A stretch of DNA of 55,842 bases from JAKJEP01 sp964580995 (GCA_964580995.1 CAZOMV010000026.1:1-55842), one strand, 5' to 3'; counted from the stretch's first letter, positions 23,017 to 33,500 are shown. Translations and numbers: made by a program. Notes: generated from the letters alone by a model not told the origin.

Positions 23017-25143
23017 CTATTTTAGAGCGGGGCGTAAAGAGTTTTTAATCAGGCCGATCTGGTCGAAGGGGATGGGCTGGAAGGCGGGCAGGTGGGTGAA
23101 GATTTCGGAGCCGGGTTGGAGGAGGAAGTTGTTTTCGGGGGCGTTGACGAAGCCGGGGTCGTGGTCGGCGGACCAGTTGGATTCGGGATCGACCTGCCAG
23201 TTGCCGCCTTTGGTTTCCGCGCAGTTGACGAAGACGTTGTTGCTGGCCCGGCTAAGACGCGGCTGGCCGGGCTGGAAATCCAGAAAGCCGACGAGCGAGG
23301 GATAATGGGTGGTATAAGGGGGTTTGGTGATGTCCACTTCCTGGAGCAGTTTTTCCTGCCAGAAGCAATCCTGGCCGCCGCGAAGGGCGTCCTGCCAGCG
23401 GGCATCGTCCCAGGGGGCGGAGCCGAGGGCACGCTTGCAGTCGATGAAGAGGTTGTTCTCGGCCAGCAGGTCGTGGCCGCCGTGGGAGAAGACGGTGCCG
23501 AAGGAGCCGCGGCCCGGCTCGCCGCAGCGGAGGAAGACATTCCCGAAAACGGTGTCCCCGCCGTCGCCATCGTCGAAGTACACGGCGGCATTGCCGTGCC
23601 CCATCGGGCTGCCGATGTCATACCAGAAATTGTAGCGGATGATATTGCCGCGGCAGGAGGGATTGCGGCCCTTGTAGCAGGCGCCGCAGTCGTCAGTTGC
23701 CATGCAGACGTGGTGGACGATGTTGTACTCGAAGATGTGGTCGTTGCCGCCGATGGCGATGGCCTGGTGCGGGGCATCGTGAATGAGGTTGTGGGCGGCG
23801 CGGTTGCCGACGCCCTGGAGGAACAGGGCGTTGGAGTAGGTCAGCTTGTGGATGGAGAAGCGCCAGATGTGATTGTTGAGAGCCTCGTGGCCGGCGGGGG
23901 TGAGGGTTTTGCGGTCGCCGCCGGAGAGGTTGATCCCGCCGGTGCCGGTGTCGTGGATGTCGCAGGCCTCGACCTTGTGGGCGGCGCCGCCGGAGACGCT
24001 GATGCCGAGTTCGCGGGTGTTGCGAATTTCGCAGGCCTGGATACAGACGCGGCTGCCGCCGCTGACCTCGATGCCGTTGCCAAGGGAGGCTTCGATGATG
24101 AAGCCGCGGAGGATCAGGTCGGAGGCATCCCGGACGGCGATGAGGGGGGTTTTCAGGGTGGAAAGTACTATCCGGGCGCTGGTCAGGGGTTCGGGCGGCC
24201 AGAAGTAGAGCAGGCTGGCGGAGCGGTCGATGAAGTATTCGCCGGGCGAGTCGAGTTCTTCGAGCAGGTTCAGGGCGTAGAAGCGCCGCGGGGAGGGGTT
24301 GCCCTGCCGGATGCTGTACACCGAGGGAGCGGCCAGGGTGATCTGGTGTTTTTCGGTGTCGATGGTTTTGATCTGGATGGACTCGGCGTACCAGTCGAAG
24401 CACCAGTAGCCGTGGAGCCAGACGCCGCTCTGGGTGTTCCAGCGGCTGGGGCGGTCGCCGGCATATTCGAAGATGCCGCCATTGGCAGCCGTGTCGCCCT
24501 CGCGGGGGTTGGCGCCGCTGTCGATAATTTTGGCGATGGTGGCCCAGCCGTCGTTGGGCCAGCGGGCCAGGGTCATACGCTGGTTGTTGCAGAATAGTTC
24601 GGGTGCGGCTGGGATGCCCTGGAATTTGACGGGGAAGCTGTCCAGGTCGGTGATGCCGAGCGGCTGCAGGTCGGCCTGCAAAACGTGAGTGCGGGCGGCG
24701 GGGTCAAGGCGGTCGAGGGTTGCGGTATCGGTGACCGGCTGGAAGGCGGCGGGCGGGATGGCCGGGCCGCCGGTGAGAATCACCTGTTCACCGGGGCAGG
24801 CGAGATAGAGGGTGGGGGCCTGGGGAGTGCCGGAGTCCTGGGAGTCGAGTTGGAAGGTCTGGCTGAGGGAATATGCACCGCCGCGGAAGACCACGGTGAA
24901 AGATTTTTCGGCGGGGGCGCCAGCGGCCTTGCGTTTACGGACTTCGTCGCGGGCACGTTCCAGGGTTTGGAAGGGGCCATCGGTTTTATCCGGTGTCGGC
25001 TCAGCAAGCCGGCCGGACCAGGAGTCATTGCCGGTGGCGGCGACATAGAAATCGGCTGGGGGCGGGGTAAGAGGGTTCGCGGAGAGGGTCGGCAGGGCAG
25101 CAGCCAATAACACGATTGATAGCAGAATGGTTGATCGCATCAT
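23017..25143 (-). CDS. Secreted right-handed beta-helix protein, GH141-like
   Basis: The protein has 708 residues. The ATG at 25143 follows AAGGA at 8 bp; an earlier in-frame start lies inside a 91-bp repeat and is rejected. The signal peptide ends near residue 22 (LSA). The mature N-terminus DFYVAATGNDSWSG followed by GPFQTLERARDEVRK is the common start of pectin-lyase-fold glycosidases, including GH141 (alpha-L-fucosidase/xylanase family). Residues about 320-620 contain right-handed beta-helix coils with repeated asymmetric units such as NTRELGISVSGGAAHKVEAC. It probably acts on complex polysaccharide outside the cell. The specific activity cannot be read off, and no dockerin is present. 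Confidence 0.85.
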   Translation of the reverse strand: MMRSTILLSIVLLAAALPTLSANPLTPPPADFYVAATGNDSWSGRLAEPTPDKTDGPFQTLERARDEVRKRKAAGAPAEKSFTVVFRGGAYSLSQTFQLDSQDSGTPQAPTLYLACPGEQVILTGGPAIPPAAFQPVTDTATLDRLDPAARTHVLQADLQPLGITDLDSFPVKFQGIPAAPELFCNNQRMTLARWPNDGWATIAKIIDSGANPREGDTAANGGIFEYAGDRPSRWNTQSGVWLHGYWCFDWYAESIQIKTIDTEKHQITLAAPSVYSIRQGNPSPRRFYALNLLEELDSPGEYFIDRSASLLYFWPPEPLTSARIVLSTLKTPLIAVRDASDLILRGFIIEASLGNGIEVSGGSRVCIQACEIRNTRELGISVSGGAAHKVEACDIHDTGTGGINLSGGDRKTLTPAGHEALNNHIWRFSIHKLTYSNALFLQGVGNRAAHNLIHDAPHQAIAIGGNDHIFEYNIVHHVCMATDDCGACYKGRNPSCRGNIIRYNFWYDIGSPMGHGNAAVYFDDGDGGDTVFGNVFLRCGEPGRGSFGTVFSHGGHDLLAENNLFIDCKRALGSAPWDDARWQDALRGGQDCFWQEKLLQEVDITKPPYTTHYPSLVGFLDFQPGQPRLSRASNNVFVNCAETKGGNWQVDPESNWSADHDPGFVNAPENNFLLQPGSEIFTHLPAFQPIPFDQIGLIKNSLRPALK

Positions 25144-25176
25144 GGTATGTTTCCTTGGGAGAAGGATCTCCAATTT

Positions 25177-25267
25177 AGACGCCAGCGTCAAAAGCTCGTC
25201 GTCCCCTTGTTGTTGGGGAGCCAGAGCCGTTTTTGGAAGTCTATATCGACTTTTGGCGGTTCCGTCA
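25177..25267 (+). repeat. 91-bp structured repeat, copy D
   Basis: It lies 33 bp upstream of the beta-helix start codon (minus strand) and about 170 bp upstream of the serine hydrolase on the other strand. Terminal pairing is intact, and the loop reads TTGTTGTT instead of TTGTTATT. Confidence 0.9.
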
Positions 25268-25374
25268 ATTTATGAGCGTTTTCTGTCTTTATCATCTTAT
25301 CAAGGCAGAGAGGGGAATTCAAATAGTAAAAATCAGGATTGGGGAGGGAGGGTGAACCGGGGGAAAATGATGGT

Positions 25375-25401
25375 TTTTGGCGCTCCATTCCTGTATATAA
25401 T
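25375..25401 (+). promoter_or_regulatory. Possible promoter of the serine hydrolase
   Basis: A clear TATAAT (25396-25401) lies about 40 bp before the chosen start codon. The -35 is weak (TTTTGG-like at 25375-25380). Confidence 0.35.
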
Positions 25402-25440
25402 ACAATTGTGCCAGAGGTGAAGAGCAGAGAGAGCTGTATT

Positions 25441-26652
25441 ATGTTAGAAATTACCGAGAAAGACTGCCGAATCCAATTGGCTGCAGAAGGTATGTATCCA
25501 GCCGGGTTGATTTTTCTGTGGTTTCTGGCGGTGTTTTTTTGCGGGGGGCGGTGGCTGGTGGCCTTTGGCCAGGAGATTGAGGCTGGGCAATTGAACGGGA
25601 TGGAGGCGGCGGTGAGGGAGGAAATGGAAAAGGGGAATATTCCGGGGGCGGTGGTGCTGGTGGGGCAGGGAGAGGAAATTCTCTACCATAAGGCTTTCGG
25701 GTATGAGGTGATCGAGCCGCATCGCGAACCGATGAGTCCGGACACGATATTCGATCTGGCGTCGGTGTCCAAGCCGGTGGGTACGGCGACGTCCATACTG
25801 ATTTTGCGGGACCGGGGGAAGATCGGGCTGGAGGACCCGGTTGGGCGGTATCTGCCGGCGTTTGCGGTGAACGGGAAGGAAAAGGCGCAGATCCGGCATC
25901 TGCTGGGCCATACGTCGGGTCTGCCGGCTTATACCAATGCGGCCGAGTTGAAGAAGCAGTATGGGGAGAACTGCCCGGACCAGGTGGTGGAAAAAATCTG
26001 CGGCTTGCAGGCCCTGAGCGAGCCGGGGGAAAGCCATCGCTATAGCTGTTTGGGGTATATTATTCTGGGTAAGATTGTGGAGGTGGTTAGCGGCCAGACC
26101 CTCGGGCAGTTTGCGCGGGAAACTATTTTTCAGCCGCTGGGGATGAACCGCACCGCCTATACTCCGCCGCGGGAGTGGGAAGATGAGATTGCCGCTACGC
26201 AGATGTACGAGGGTCGTCTGCGGCGGGGATGGGTGCATGATCCGCTGGCGCAGTTAAGCGGGGGCAGCTCTGGGAATGCGGGGCTGTTCAGCAGGGCGGC
26301 GGACTTGTCGATTTACTGCCGGATGCTTTTGCAGGGGGGGACGTATGGGGGTGTCCGAATTCTGAGCGGGGAGTCGGTGGAGTTGCTGACGCGGCCCCAG
26401 CGGGAAAATCAGGCCTATGGTTTTGAGTTCCCGCGCGACTATTCGTGGCTCCGGGACGAAGAGGCTGGCAATCGCTGTTTCGGCCATACCGGTTATACCG
26501 GCACGGAGGTGATGTGCGATCCGGTTCATGGGATTTATCTGATTCTCCTGACGAACCGGGTCCATCCGCACGATGAGGGCAAGGTCCAGCCGCTGCGGGT
26601 GCGGGTGGCGGAAATCATTGAGCAAGCCCTGGCGGAAAGTAAATGTAAATGA
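25441..26652 (+). CDS. Membrane-anchored serine hydrolase (beta-lactamase class C family)
   Basis: The protein has 403 residues. A signal peptide or anchor lies at about 21-43 (AGLIFLWFLAVFFCGG). The S-x-x-K motif is S108-V-S-K111 in FDLASVSKPVG. The second motif is Y201-S-C in YSCLGYIILG (Cys in place of the usual Asn). The third is H349-T-G in FGHTGYTGT. These are the marks of the class C/EstB/penicillin-binding group. The closest relatives in such genomes are esterases or D-aminopeptidase-like enzymes rather than true beta-lactamases. The start is uncertain: 25441 is chosen for its upstream GAGAG; 25492 is possible. It is followed after 27 bp by dsbD on the same strand. Confidence 0.87.
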   Translation: MLEITEKDCRIQLAAEGMYPAGLIFLWFLAVFFCGGRWLVAFGQEIEAGQLNGMEAAVREEMEKGNIPGAVVLVGQGEEILYHKAFGYEVIEPHREPMSPDTIFDLASVSKPVGTATSILILRDRGKIGLEDPVGRYLPAFAVNGKEKAQIRHLLGHTSGLPAYTNAAELKKQYGENCPDQVVEKICGLQALSEPGESHRYSCLGYIILGKIVEVVSGQTLGQFARETIFQPLGMNRTAYTPPREWEDEIAATQMYEGRLRRGWVHDPLAQLSGGSSGNAGLFSRAADLSIYCRMLLQGGTYGGVRILSGESVELLTRPQRENQAYGFEFPRDYSWLRDEEAGNRCFGHTGYTGTEVMCDPVHGIYLILLTNRVHPHDEGKVQPLRVRVAEIIEQALAESKCK

Positions 26653-26679
26653 AGTTTTGCAAAATGAAGGGTGAGTGGT

Positions 26680-28635
26680 ATGGTTGAATGGCGAATCCAT
26701 AAGAAGGTGCGGCTGGGTTGGGGGGCGGTATTGGCGGTTTGGCTGGCGGGGGCGGCGTGGGGGCAGTTGCCGCAATTGCAACTGCCGGGACTGAAGGCAG
26801 GGGAGGAAGGGCGGCACGTGAAGGTGGAGGTGGTGCCGCAGTATGAGGTGGTGGGGGGCGGGCAGCGGTTTTTGCTGGCGGTAGTGCTGGAGGTGCAGAA
26901 GGGGTGGCATTTGTATGCCAATCCGCGGCGGGGCGAGCTGGGGCTGGATACGGAGATTATGCCGGAAAAGTCCGAGGTGCTAAGGTTTGGCCGGGTGAGG
27001 TATCCGGAAGGGGAGAAGTATGAAGATAAGGTCTTGCAGAGTTCGAATTATATTTATGAGGGGAAAGTGGTCTGTTATGTACCGGTGATGATGCTGCCGG
27101 AAAAGTTGAAAGAAGCGTATCCGGGAATTTTTTCCGAAGGCCAGACAGTAGAAATTCCGGTGAATCTGGGATTAAAGGGTTTACTGTGCAGTGAGGCGGG
27201 GACGTGTCTGCCGTGGGAGGAAAAAGTTGCCAGTACGTTAAAGATTTCGAGTAAGGCGGGCGGTGCGGAAGTGATGAACCGTCCGGAATTGTTTGCGGGG
27301 CTGGATTTGGGTGCGATGGACTGGACGGAGGGGGAGAGTCAAACGGGACCGGCGGTTGGGATGGTTGAGGGAGCGAGTGAGGGGGAGAAGGTGGCGATAC
27401 CGGATTATCAGCCGCGGGAGCTTGAGGGGGCGGCGATTACAGCGGGGGACTGGTTGCGGCCGCTGCTGCTGGCGCTGGTGGCGGGGCTGCTGCTGAATGT
27501 GATGCCGTGCGTGCTGCCGGTGATTCCGCTGAAGGTGCTTTCGCTGGTGCAGCAGAGCCAGGAGGGGGCAAAAATAGGGGACAAGTATAAGGCGGTGAAG
27601 CTGGCGCTGGTGTTCGGCGGCGGGATCCTGCTGGTGTTCGGGGCGCTGGCGGTGGTGATGAGCGTGTTTCAGGTGCTGTATGGCCAGCAGTTTCAGAGCG
27701 ATGCGTTCAAGCTGGCGATGCTGCTGATTGTGTATGTCATGGCGCTGTCGATGTTCGGGATTTTCGAGGTGGTGGTGCCGGGGCGGTTGTCGAATCTGGC
27801 GGTGGTGAAGGAGGGGTATGCGGGGGCGCTGGGGATGGGGGTGCTGGCGACGCTGCTGGCGACGCCGTGCAGTGCGCCGCTGCTGGGGCCGGTGCTGGCG
27901 TGGTCGCTGAGCAAGCCGACGGGGATTACGGTGGCGGTGTTTCTGGTGGTGGGCGCAGGGATGGCAGCGCCGTATGTGCTGCTGACGGCGTTTCCGAAGC
28001 TGCTGCACCGGCTGCCGAAGGCGGGGATGTGGATGGTGCGGCTGAAGCAGGGGCTGGGGTTCGTGATGCTGGCGGTGTGCGTGTATATGATCTTTCTATT
28101 TTCGCCGGGGTGGCATCTGCCGCTGCTGGTATTTTGCCTGATGCTGGGGTTTGCGATCTGGCTGGGGATGGGGGTGGTGAATGCCCGCACGCCGGCGGGG
28201 AAGCGGCGGGCGGCGCGGTGGATTGCGATTTTGATAGCGGCGGGGGCGGCGGTGCTGCTGTGGGCGATGAAGCCGGAAGCAGTGAAGCAGGAGTCGCAGA
28301 ACTGGCTGGCGGCGCGGCTGGTGGGGCTGCATCAGGAAGGCCGTACCGTGATGGTTGAGTTCACAGCCGACTGGTGCCCGAACTGCAAGTATGTGGAACA
28401 GACGGTCTTGAAGCGGGAGGCGTTTCAGGATAAGCTGCGCCAGACAGGGACGGAATTGATTATCGCCGACTGGACGCAGAACGATCCGGCGATTACCGAG
28501 ATGCTGAACCGGCTGGGATCGAAGAGTATTCCGTTTGCGGCGATCTTTCCGGGGAAAAATCCGTTGCAACCGATCGTGCTGCGTGATATTTATGGGCTGG
28601 AGTCAGCGCTGGCGGCGCTGGAGGAAGCGAAGTAA
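26680..28635 (+). CDS. dsbD: DsbD-type thiol:disulfide interchange protein
   Basis: The protein has 651 residues. A signal peptide (about 12-28) precedes an N-terminal periplasmic domain with the Cys pair C170/C176 (LLCSEAGTC), spaced as in DsbD-alpha. The membrane domain starts near 258 and has the conserved N-V-M-P-C277 and T-P-C397 cysteines, one in each half of the pseudo-repeat. The C-terminal thioredoxin domain has FTADWCPNC (566-569 CPNC). It carries electrons from cytoplasmic thioredoxin across the inner membrane to periplasmic thiols. The ATG at 26680 has AAGGGTG upstream; a GTG at 26671 is an alternative. Nearby redox genes at 40.6-45.6 kb could be clients, though they lie in another cluster. 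Confidence 0.95.
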   Translation: MVEWRIHKKVRLGWGAVLAVWLAGAAWGQLPQLQLPGLKAGEEGRHVKVEVVPQYEVVGGGQRFLLAVVLEVQKGWHLYANPRRGELGLDTEIMPEKSEVLRFGRVRYPEGEKYEDKVLQSSNYIYEGKVVCYVPVMMLPEKLKEAYPGIFSEGQTVEIPVNLGLKGLLCSEAGTCLPWEEKVASTLKISSKAGGAEVMNRPELFAGLDLGAMDWTEGESQTGPAVGMVEGASEGEKVAIPDYQPRELEGAAITAGDWLRPLLLALVAGLLLNVMPCVLPVIPLKVLSLVQQSQEGAKIGDKYKAVKLALVFGGGILLVFGALAVVMSVFQVLYGQQFQSDAFKLAMLLIVYVMALSMFGIFEVVVPGRLSNLAVVKEGYAGALGMGVLATLLATPCSAPLLGPVLAWSLSKPTGITVAVFLVVGAGMAAPYVLLTAFPKLLHRLPKAGMWMVRLKQGLGFVMLAVCVYMIFLFSPGWHLPLLVFCLMLGFAIWLGMGVVNARTPAGKRRAARWIAILIAAGAAVLLWAMKPEAVKQESQNWLAARLVGLHQEGRTVMVEFTADWCPNCKYVEQTVLKREAFQDKLRQTGTELIIADWTQNDPAITEMLNRLGSKSIPFAAIFPGKNPLQPIVLRDIYGLESALAALEEAK

Positions 28636-28653
28636 ATACGACAGGAGAAGCAG

Positions 28654-28869
28654 ATGTATATAGAAAATCCGAAAGTGACGGCGAAGGACCGGGAGCGGGC
28701 GCAGAAGTGCCTGGAGTGCCCGGTGTGCCGGCGGGCGCGGCGGAAGCAGCGGGGGCTGGCGTACTGGCTGGTGAAGAAGCTGGAGGGGCGGCTGTGCCCG
28801 AATTGCCGGGCGTATGAGAAGGTGTATGGGAGGAAGGCGCATGAGCCGCCTTCGAGTGAAATGATATAA
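28654..28869 (+). CDS. Small Cys-rich protein
   Basis: The protein has 71 residues. AGGAGA lies 6 bp before the ATG, and the gene sits 18 bp after dsbD, so the two may be cotranscribed. It starts MYIENPKVTAKDRERAQKCL and has C-x2-C-P-V-C-R-R-A-R-R and, after a hydrophobic helix, L-C-P-N-C: two Cys clusters (three and two Cys) that could form a zinc ribbon. I recall similar short proteins in other planctomycetes but know no function. Confidence 0.75.
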   Translation: MYIENPKVTAKDRERAQKCLECPVCRRARRKQRGLAYWLVKKLEGRLCPNCRAYEKVYGRKAHEPPSSEMI

Positions 28870-28959
28870 ATTTATCCCGCAAAGGCGCGAAGGCTCAAAG
28901 GGAAAAAACACGGGCGACACGGCCGTGGCACAATTGTCATAAAAGTATGAGGTAGAAAC

Positions 28960-29676
28960 GTGGGAAAAGAGAAGAAGGTGACGGAAAAGAAAAAGCCGGG
29001 GGATTCGCCGAAGGCGTTTGAGCCGGGGGCGGAGGATTTGCGGGATGCGCCCCAGCGGGCGAAGAAGATTCTGGTGATTTTGCGGAAGACCTATCCGCAG
29101 GCGAAGTGTGCCCTGGACCACGGCGATCCCCTGGAGTTGCTGATCGCCACGATCCTCTCGGCCCAGTGCACGGACGAGCGGGTGAATATCGTCACGAAGG
29201 ATTTGTTCCGGAAGTACCGCAAGGCGGAGGATTATGCCAAAGCACCGGCGGCAGAGTTGGAGGCGGATATCCGCAGTACGGGGTTTTACCGGAACAAGGC
29301 AAAGAATATTCAGGCGGCGTGCCGGGCGATGGTGGAGCGGCACGGGGGGAAGGTACCCCAAACGATGGAGGAACTGGTGGCCCTGGCGGGGGTGGGACGC
29401 AAGACGGCCAATGTAATTCTGGGCAATGCCTATGGCATCCCCGGGATCGTGACCGATACCCATGTAATCCGGCTCTCGCGGCTGATGGGCCTGTCGCCGC
29501 AGAGCGACCCGGTGAAGCTGGAGCAGGATTTGATGAAGCTAATCCCGCAAAAGGACTGGACCTTTTTCAGCCATTTGATGATCTTTCACGGGCGGACGAT
29601 CTGTGTGGCCCGCAAGCCGGACTGCGAGCATTGTCCGGTGCGGGAGTATTGCTGTTACGGACGGATAAGCCGATGA
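28960..29676 (+). CDS. nth: Endonuclease III (DNA glycosylase/AP lyase)
   Basis: The protein has 238 residues. It removes oxidised pyrimidines from DNA in base excision repair. The helix-hairpin-helix LAGVGRKTANVILG carries the catalytic Lys148. The catalytic Asp166 is in VTDTHVIRLSRL. The [4Fe-4S] ligands are C215, C222, C225 and C231 with the canonical C-x6-C-x2-C-x5-C spacing. The start is a GTG at 28960 preceded by GAGG. The N-terminus has about 30 extra, charged residues compared with the E. coli enzyme. Its stop overlaps the next gene (ATGA), so the two are translationally coupled. Confidence 0.97.
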   Translation: MGKEKKVTEKKKPGDSPKAFEPGAEDLRDAPQRAKKILVILRKTYPQAKCALDHGDPLELLIATILSAQCTDERVNIVTKDLFRKYRKAEDYAKAPAAELEADIRSTGFYRNKAKNIQAACRAMVERHGGKVPQTMEELVALAGVGRKTANVILGNAYGIPGIVTDTHVIRLSRLMGLSPQSDPVKLEQDLMKLIPQKDWTFFSHLMIFHGRTICVARKPDCEHCPVREYCCYGRISR

Positions 29677-30545
29677 AACAGCCGCCGGACATTTCGATGG
29701 TTGCGCCCCTATCCTGTGAATATGTGGAGGTGGAGCTGGGGGATGGGTATCCGGCGCGGGGGCGGTTTTATACGGGGAGTTTCCCGGGGCGGGCGGCGGT
29801 TTATCTGCATGGAATTCAGTCGCACAGCGGGTGGTTTGTGCGGTCGTGCGATTTCCTGCGGCAGGCGGGGCTGACGGTGCTGGCGGCAGAGCGGCGGGGC
29901 AGCGGGATGAATCAGCAGGACCGGGGGCATTGTGAAAGTGCCGAGCAATTGGTAGAGGATCTGAACCGGGTGGTGGAATGGCTGCGGCAGCGGACGGGGG
30001 CGGAGCAGGTGGATGTGGTGGCGGTGAGCTGGTCGGGCAAGCTGGCGCTGGTATATGCGGAAAGGTTTGCGGCAAAGGTGCGGTCGGTAGTGCTGGTGGC
30101 GCCGGGGCTGTGCCCGCGGATTGATATCAGTCTGCGCGAGAAGATTTCGGTGGGAGTCAGCGGGGTAATAAATCCGCACAAATTGTATTCTATTCCGCTT
30201 ACAGAGCCGACCTTGTTTACGGCCAATCCGGTGATGCAAGAGTATCTGGCGGGGGATAAGCTCATGCTGAAAGAGGCAACGGCCTCGTTTTTTCTGGCCT
30301 CGAAGAAACTGGATTTTCTGGCCCGGCAGGCGGTGGGACGAATTTCAGCGCCGGTCTATCTGTTTCTGGCCGGGCAGGACCGGATCGTAGATAATGAGGC
30401 GACGGTGCGCTATTTGCAGCCGGTGCTGACAGCGCGGGGCCAGCCAAGCTATACCATCTATCCAGCCGCCCATCATACCCTGGATTTTGAGCCGGATCCG
30501 CAGTCCTACTTTCGTGATCTGGCAAGAATTCTATTGCCGGAATAG
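29673..30545 (+). CDS. Alpha/beta hydrolase, monoglyceride-lipase-like
   Basis: The protein has 290 residues. The oxyanion-hole motif is VYLHGIQSHSGWF. The nucleophile region reads VVAVSWSGKLAL, where the first glycine of G-x-S-x-G is Ser. The acid is Asp in FLAGQDRIVDN and the base is His in AAHHTLDFE, so the triad seems complete. It has no signal peptide. The start codon overlaps the nth stop by 4 bp (ATGA), which gives the start with confidence; a long upstream extension of the frame is a shadow of nth. Coupling to a repair gene may be incidental. The function is unknown; lysophospholipase or serine aminopeptidase (Hydrolase_4) type is likely. Confidence 0.85.
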   Translation: MKQPPDISMVAPLSCEYVEVELGDGYPARGRFYTGSFPGRAAVYLHGIQSHSGWFVRSCDFLRQAGLTVLAAERRGSGMNQQDRGHCESAEQLVEDLNRVVEWLRQRTGAEQVDVVAVSWSGKLALVYAERFAAKVRSVVLVAPGLCPRIDISLREKISVGVSGVINPHKLYSIPLTEPTLFTANPVMQEYLAGDKLMLKEATASFFLASKKLDFLARQAVGRISAPVYLFLAGQDRIVDNEATVRYLQPVLTARGQPSYTIYPAAHHTLDFEPDPQSYFRDLARILLPE

Positions 30546-30577
30546 CCCGCGATATGGCTGAACCCGGCAAATATAGT

Positions 30578-33500
30578 TCATGCGGAAGTCCCTTTTTCGA
30601 TAGTAAGTATCATCCTATCTGAAACAGCCGGTCCCGGCGGATCGGTTTTCTCGCGAACCTTAAGGGTTAGCGGATGAACTCCGGGTTTCAATTCATTCAT
30701 GAATGCACCAAGATTCAAATCCGCCTGCCCTTGTGAACCAACGTCCGTCCAGGGTAACAATTCCACCTGGCCTTCCCACCAACTGTATTGAAGCAGGTCG
30801 CCATCGGCATCGGCGGCAAGGCCGTGAATAATCGTGGTATGCTGTTGCCTTCGGCGAATTGAACGGTCGGGACCGGCATTGGAAACCGGCGGCTGGTTGC
30901 AGCGTTCATAGGCACCCATATCGACCGCACCGGCACGGGCAAGTTCACAAATCTCACCTGGTGAAAGGGGGCGATCGTAGATATGGATTTCATCAATCGT
31001 TGCTGTAAGCCAGTAAGGCGAAGAAGAGGGAGCATTTTTAACAGTCCCCATCCGAATATTGACAGTATTGGTAGTGAGGTAGGCAAAGTCACCCTCCACC
31101 TTCAGGTTACTGTCGATATACAGCTTCATATGGATGCCATCATAAGTGCCCGCTACATGATGCCACCGGCCATCGTTCCAGGTTTGGCTGGTCATGATTC
31201 GCGGATCGCCTCCCACATAGAAAGCAAACGTGTTATCACGGATACCGAGGAAATAACCATTGGAGGTCCCCGCATCATGTTTACCCACAATTAAAGTATC
31301 ATAATTAAAGGCCGTGAAACGTACCCAGGCGGAAAGAGTCAGTCCCGATTGCAGATGCAGGCCGCTGGTATTGGGAATTTCGGCGTAATCGTGTTCAGTA
31401 CCGACAAATGACAAACCACCGCCAAACTTACCAGAATCCCATGCGGCACCGTAAATATCACCCTGATACCCATTGCCCGAATCATCATGGATAACCGTAC
31501 TGCTGCCCTCATTCAAATCCCAATGGGTCAGTAATCCTATACTCAAGTCAGATCCACCGCAAATACGCGGATTCCCATCCAGGTCCTCCGCAATATCCGC
31601 CGCCAGGGCACCGTTGCCCGTGTTAATGCAAGGGCTGCCGCTCTGCAGGCGAAGGTCGCCAAAGTCATCATCGGCTGTGCCCCAGATATTGTCAGAGCCG
31701 GGGCTGGGATCGCGGTTAAAAAGCGGATCGGCATTGATATTTGCATATCCCGCCCAGCCGCCTTCGACGTCGCTGTACGAGACAACCGCATTAGCGCCCG
31801 AGGTATTGGAAATCTGGGGATCCACAGGAACCCTATTGCCCCACACAATACAATTGGTCAGCGTGGGGCTTTTGCCCTGAAAAGTGTTATCGTTTACGAT
31901 CCCGCCGCCCCGCTGGTCAGCCGAGTTGCCGCTGAACGTACAGTTGGTGAGGTTGGGTGCGCTGGTGGAGTTGGCCATCCCACCGCCGCTTCGGGATTGA
32001 TTGCCGACAAAGAGGCAATTGCTTATTTCGGCATTACAGGACGCATTGAATATCCCGCCGCCGTCTAATTGGGTGGTATTGCCGCTGAATATACAGTTGA
32101 TGATTTTCGTATCATCCGAAGCCCAATTAAACATCCCTGCCCCGGCCACAGCCGTATTTTTCGTAAAGGTGCAATTGGCAATTTTATATACCGCTCCTAT
32201 GACGGTCTGGTTTTGCATACCGCCGCCTTCGTTCACCTGCCAAGTACTGCCATTGGCATTGCCGCCGGTAATGATAAAACCGTCCAAATACGAACCATCA
32301 GCACCTAACACCACATGGTAACCGTTGTCCTGGCGGGTAGGCTCATTGAGGTTAATGGTATCATTATCGTTTCCTGCCCGATCGCCGCTGAGAATAGTCT
32401 GGTGGACCCGCCAGTCCCTTTGATCCCGGTTAGTCTCGATTCCCGAAAAGCCGCCGTAAAGAGCCACACCGTTTTTCAACTGAAAGGTCCGGTACCGATC
32501 TCCGCTTCCGCCGACTTTATGGGTTGGTTTATAGGTCCCTTCCGCTACCCAGATCTCATCACCGCTACCGGCTGCCGCCAGGGCCGATTGCAGACTGGTA
32601 TAGGCATCGGTCCAGCCGGAACCGTCGTTGGCCCCGGTTGCCGTGTCATCGACATAGAACACGTGCGGACAGGGGCATTCCGTGGCCATCATGGCCACAT
32701 GGGCGGTGGCGGCACCGGCGGAAGCCTGTCCACCCACCAGATATACCGTACACGATTGGGACCGTGCCGCCCCGGCACAAACCCGTCCTTCATACAGGGC
32801 GGGACCAGGCTCCGACATCCAGGTATCGGTCGAGGTGTCAAATATCCAGCAGCTACTCAGCATATCGTTATCCCAGCCGCCCACGATCCAAATCCTGCCC
32901 TTCAAAAAGAAGGCAGCGGGTCCGGCATGGGGACGGTCAGGTATCGAAGGTAAATATTGCCAGGTATCCGTTTCCGGGTCATACCGTTCCATCGTTTGCA
33001 GTTCCCCATCCGTTGGAACCACCGCATTCATCCCGCCGATGGCATAAATCCGCCCCCGGTCGTCGATGGCATGACCCGGGATATATCGCTCTTCCTGCAT
33101 CGGCTGGATGAATACCCACTCTCCCACAGCCGGATCATACTTTTCCGCTGTCTTTAGGTAGCCACTGCTGTTACCGCCTCCAAACACATATATCGTGTCA
33201 TCCTGGGCTATCGCAATGCCCATCCCGCCTCTGGGTGTTTGCAGAGGGGCCTGCGGCTGCCAGCCGGCATCCGGATTTTTCGGATCATATTTGAGTACGG
33301 ATGCGAATTGCTGCTGATTATTACCTCCGCCCACCAGCCAGATACAACCGCTGGAGTCAGTCACTGCCCCGGCATCCGAAATAACATAAGGCAGCTTCAT
33401 CTCCGGCTGCCACTGCCAGCTTTGGCTGGCTTCACTAAAAGCCTCAACCGTATCATGCAGGTTCCCGGGGCCGGCCCACCCGCCGATCGCATAAATCAGA

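Noticed and set aside
23092..24597. 501-residue plus-strand frame opposite the beta-helix gene
   Set aside because: A long antisense shadow with Val/Ala/Gly-rich composition; the minus-strand gene has a signal peptide, start signal and beta-helix pattern.
25441..26652. True beta-lactamase (antibiotic resistance)
   Set aside because: The S-x-x-K and H-T-G motifs are shared by esterases and peptidases of the same fold, and the Y-S-N motif has Cys in place of Asn. Resistance cannot be claimed.
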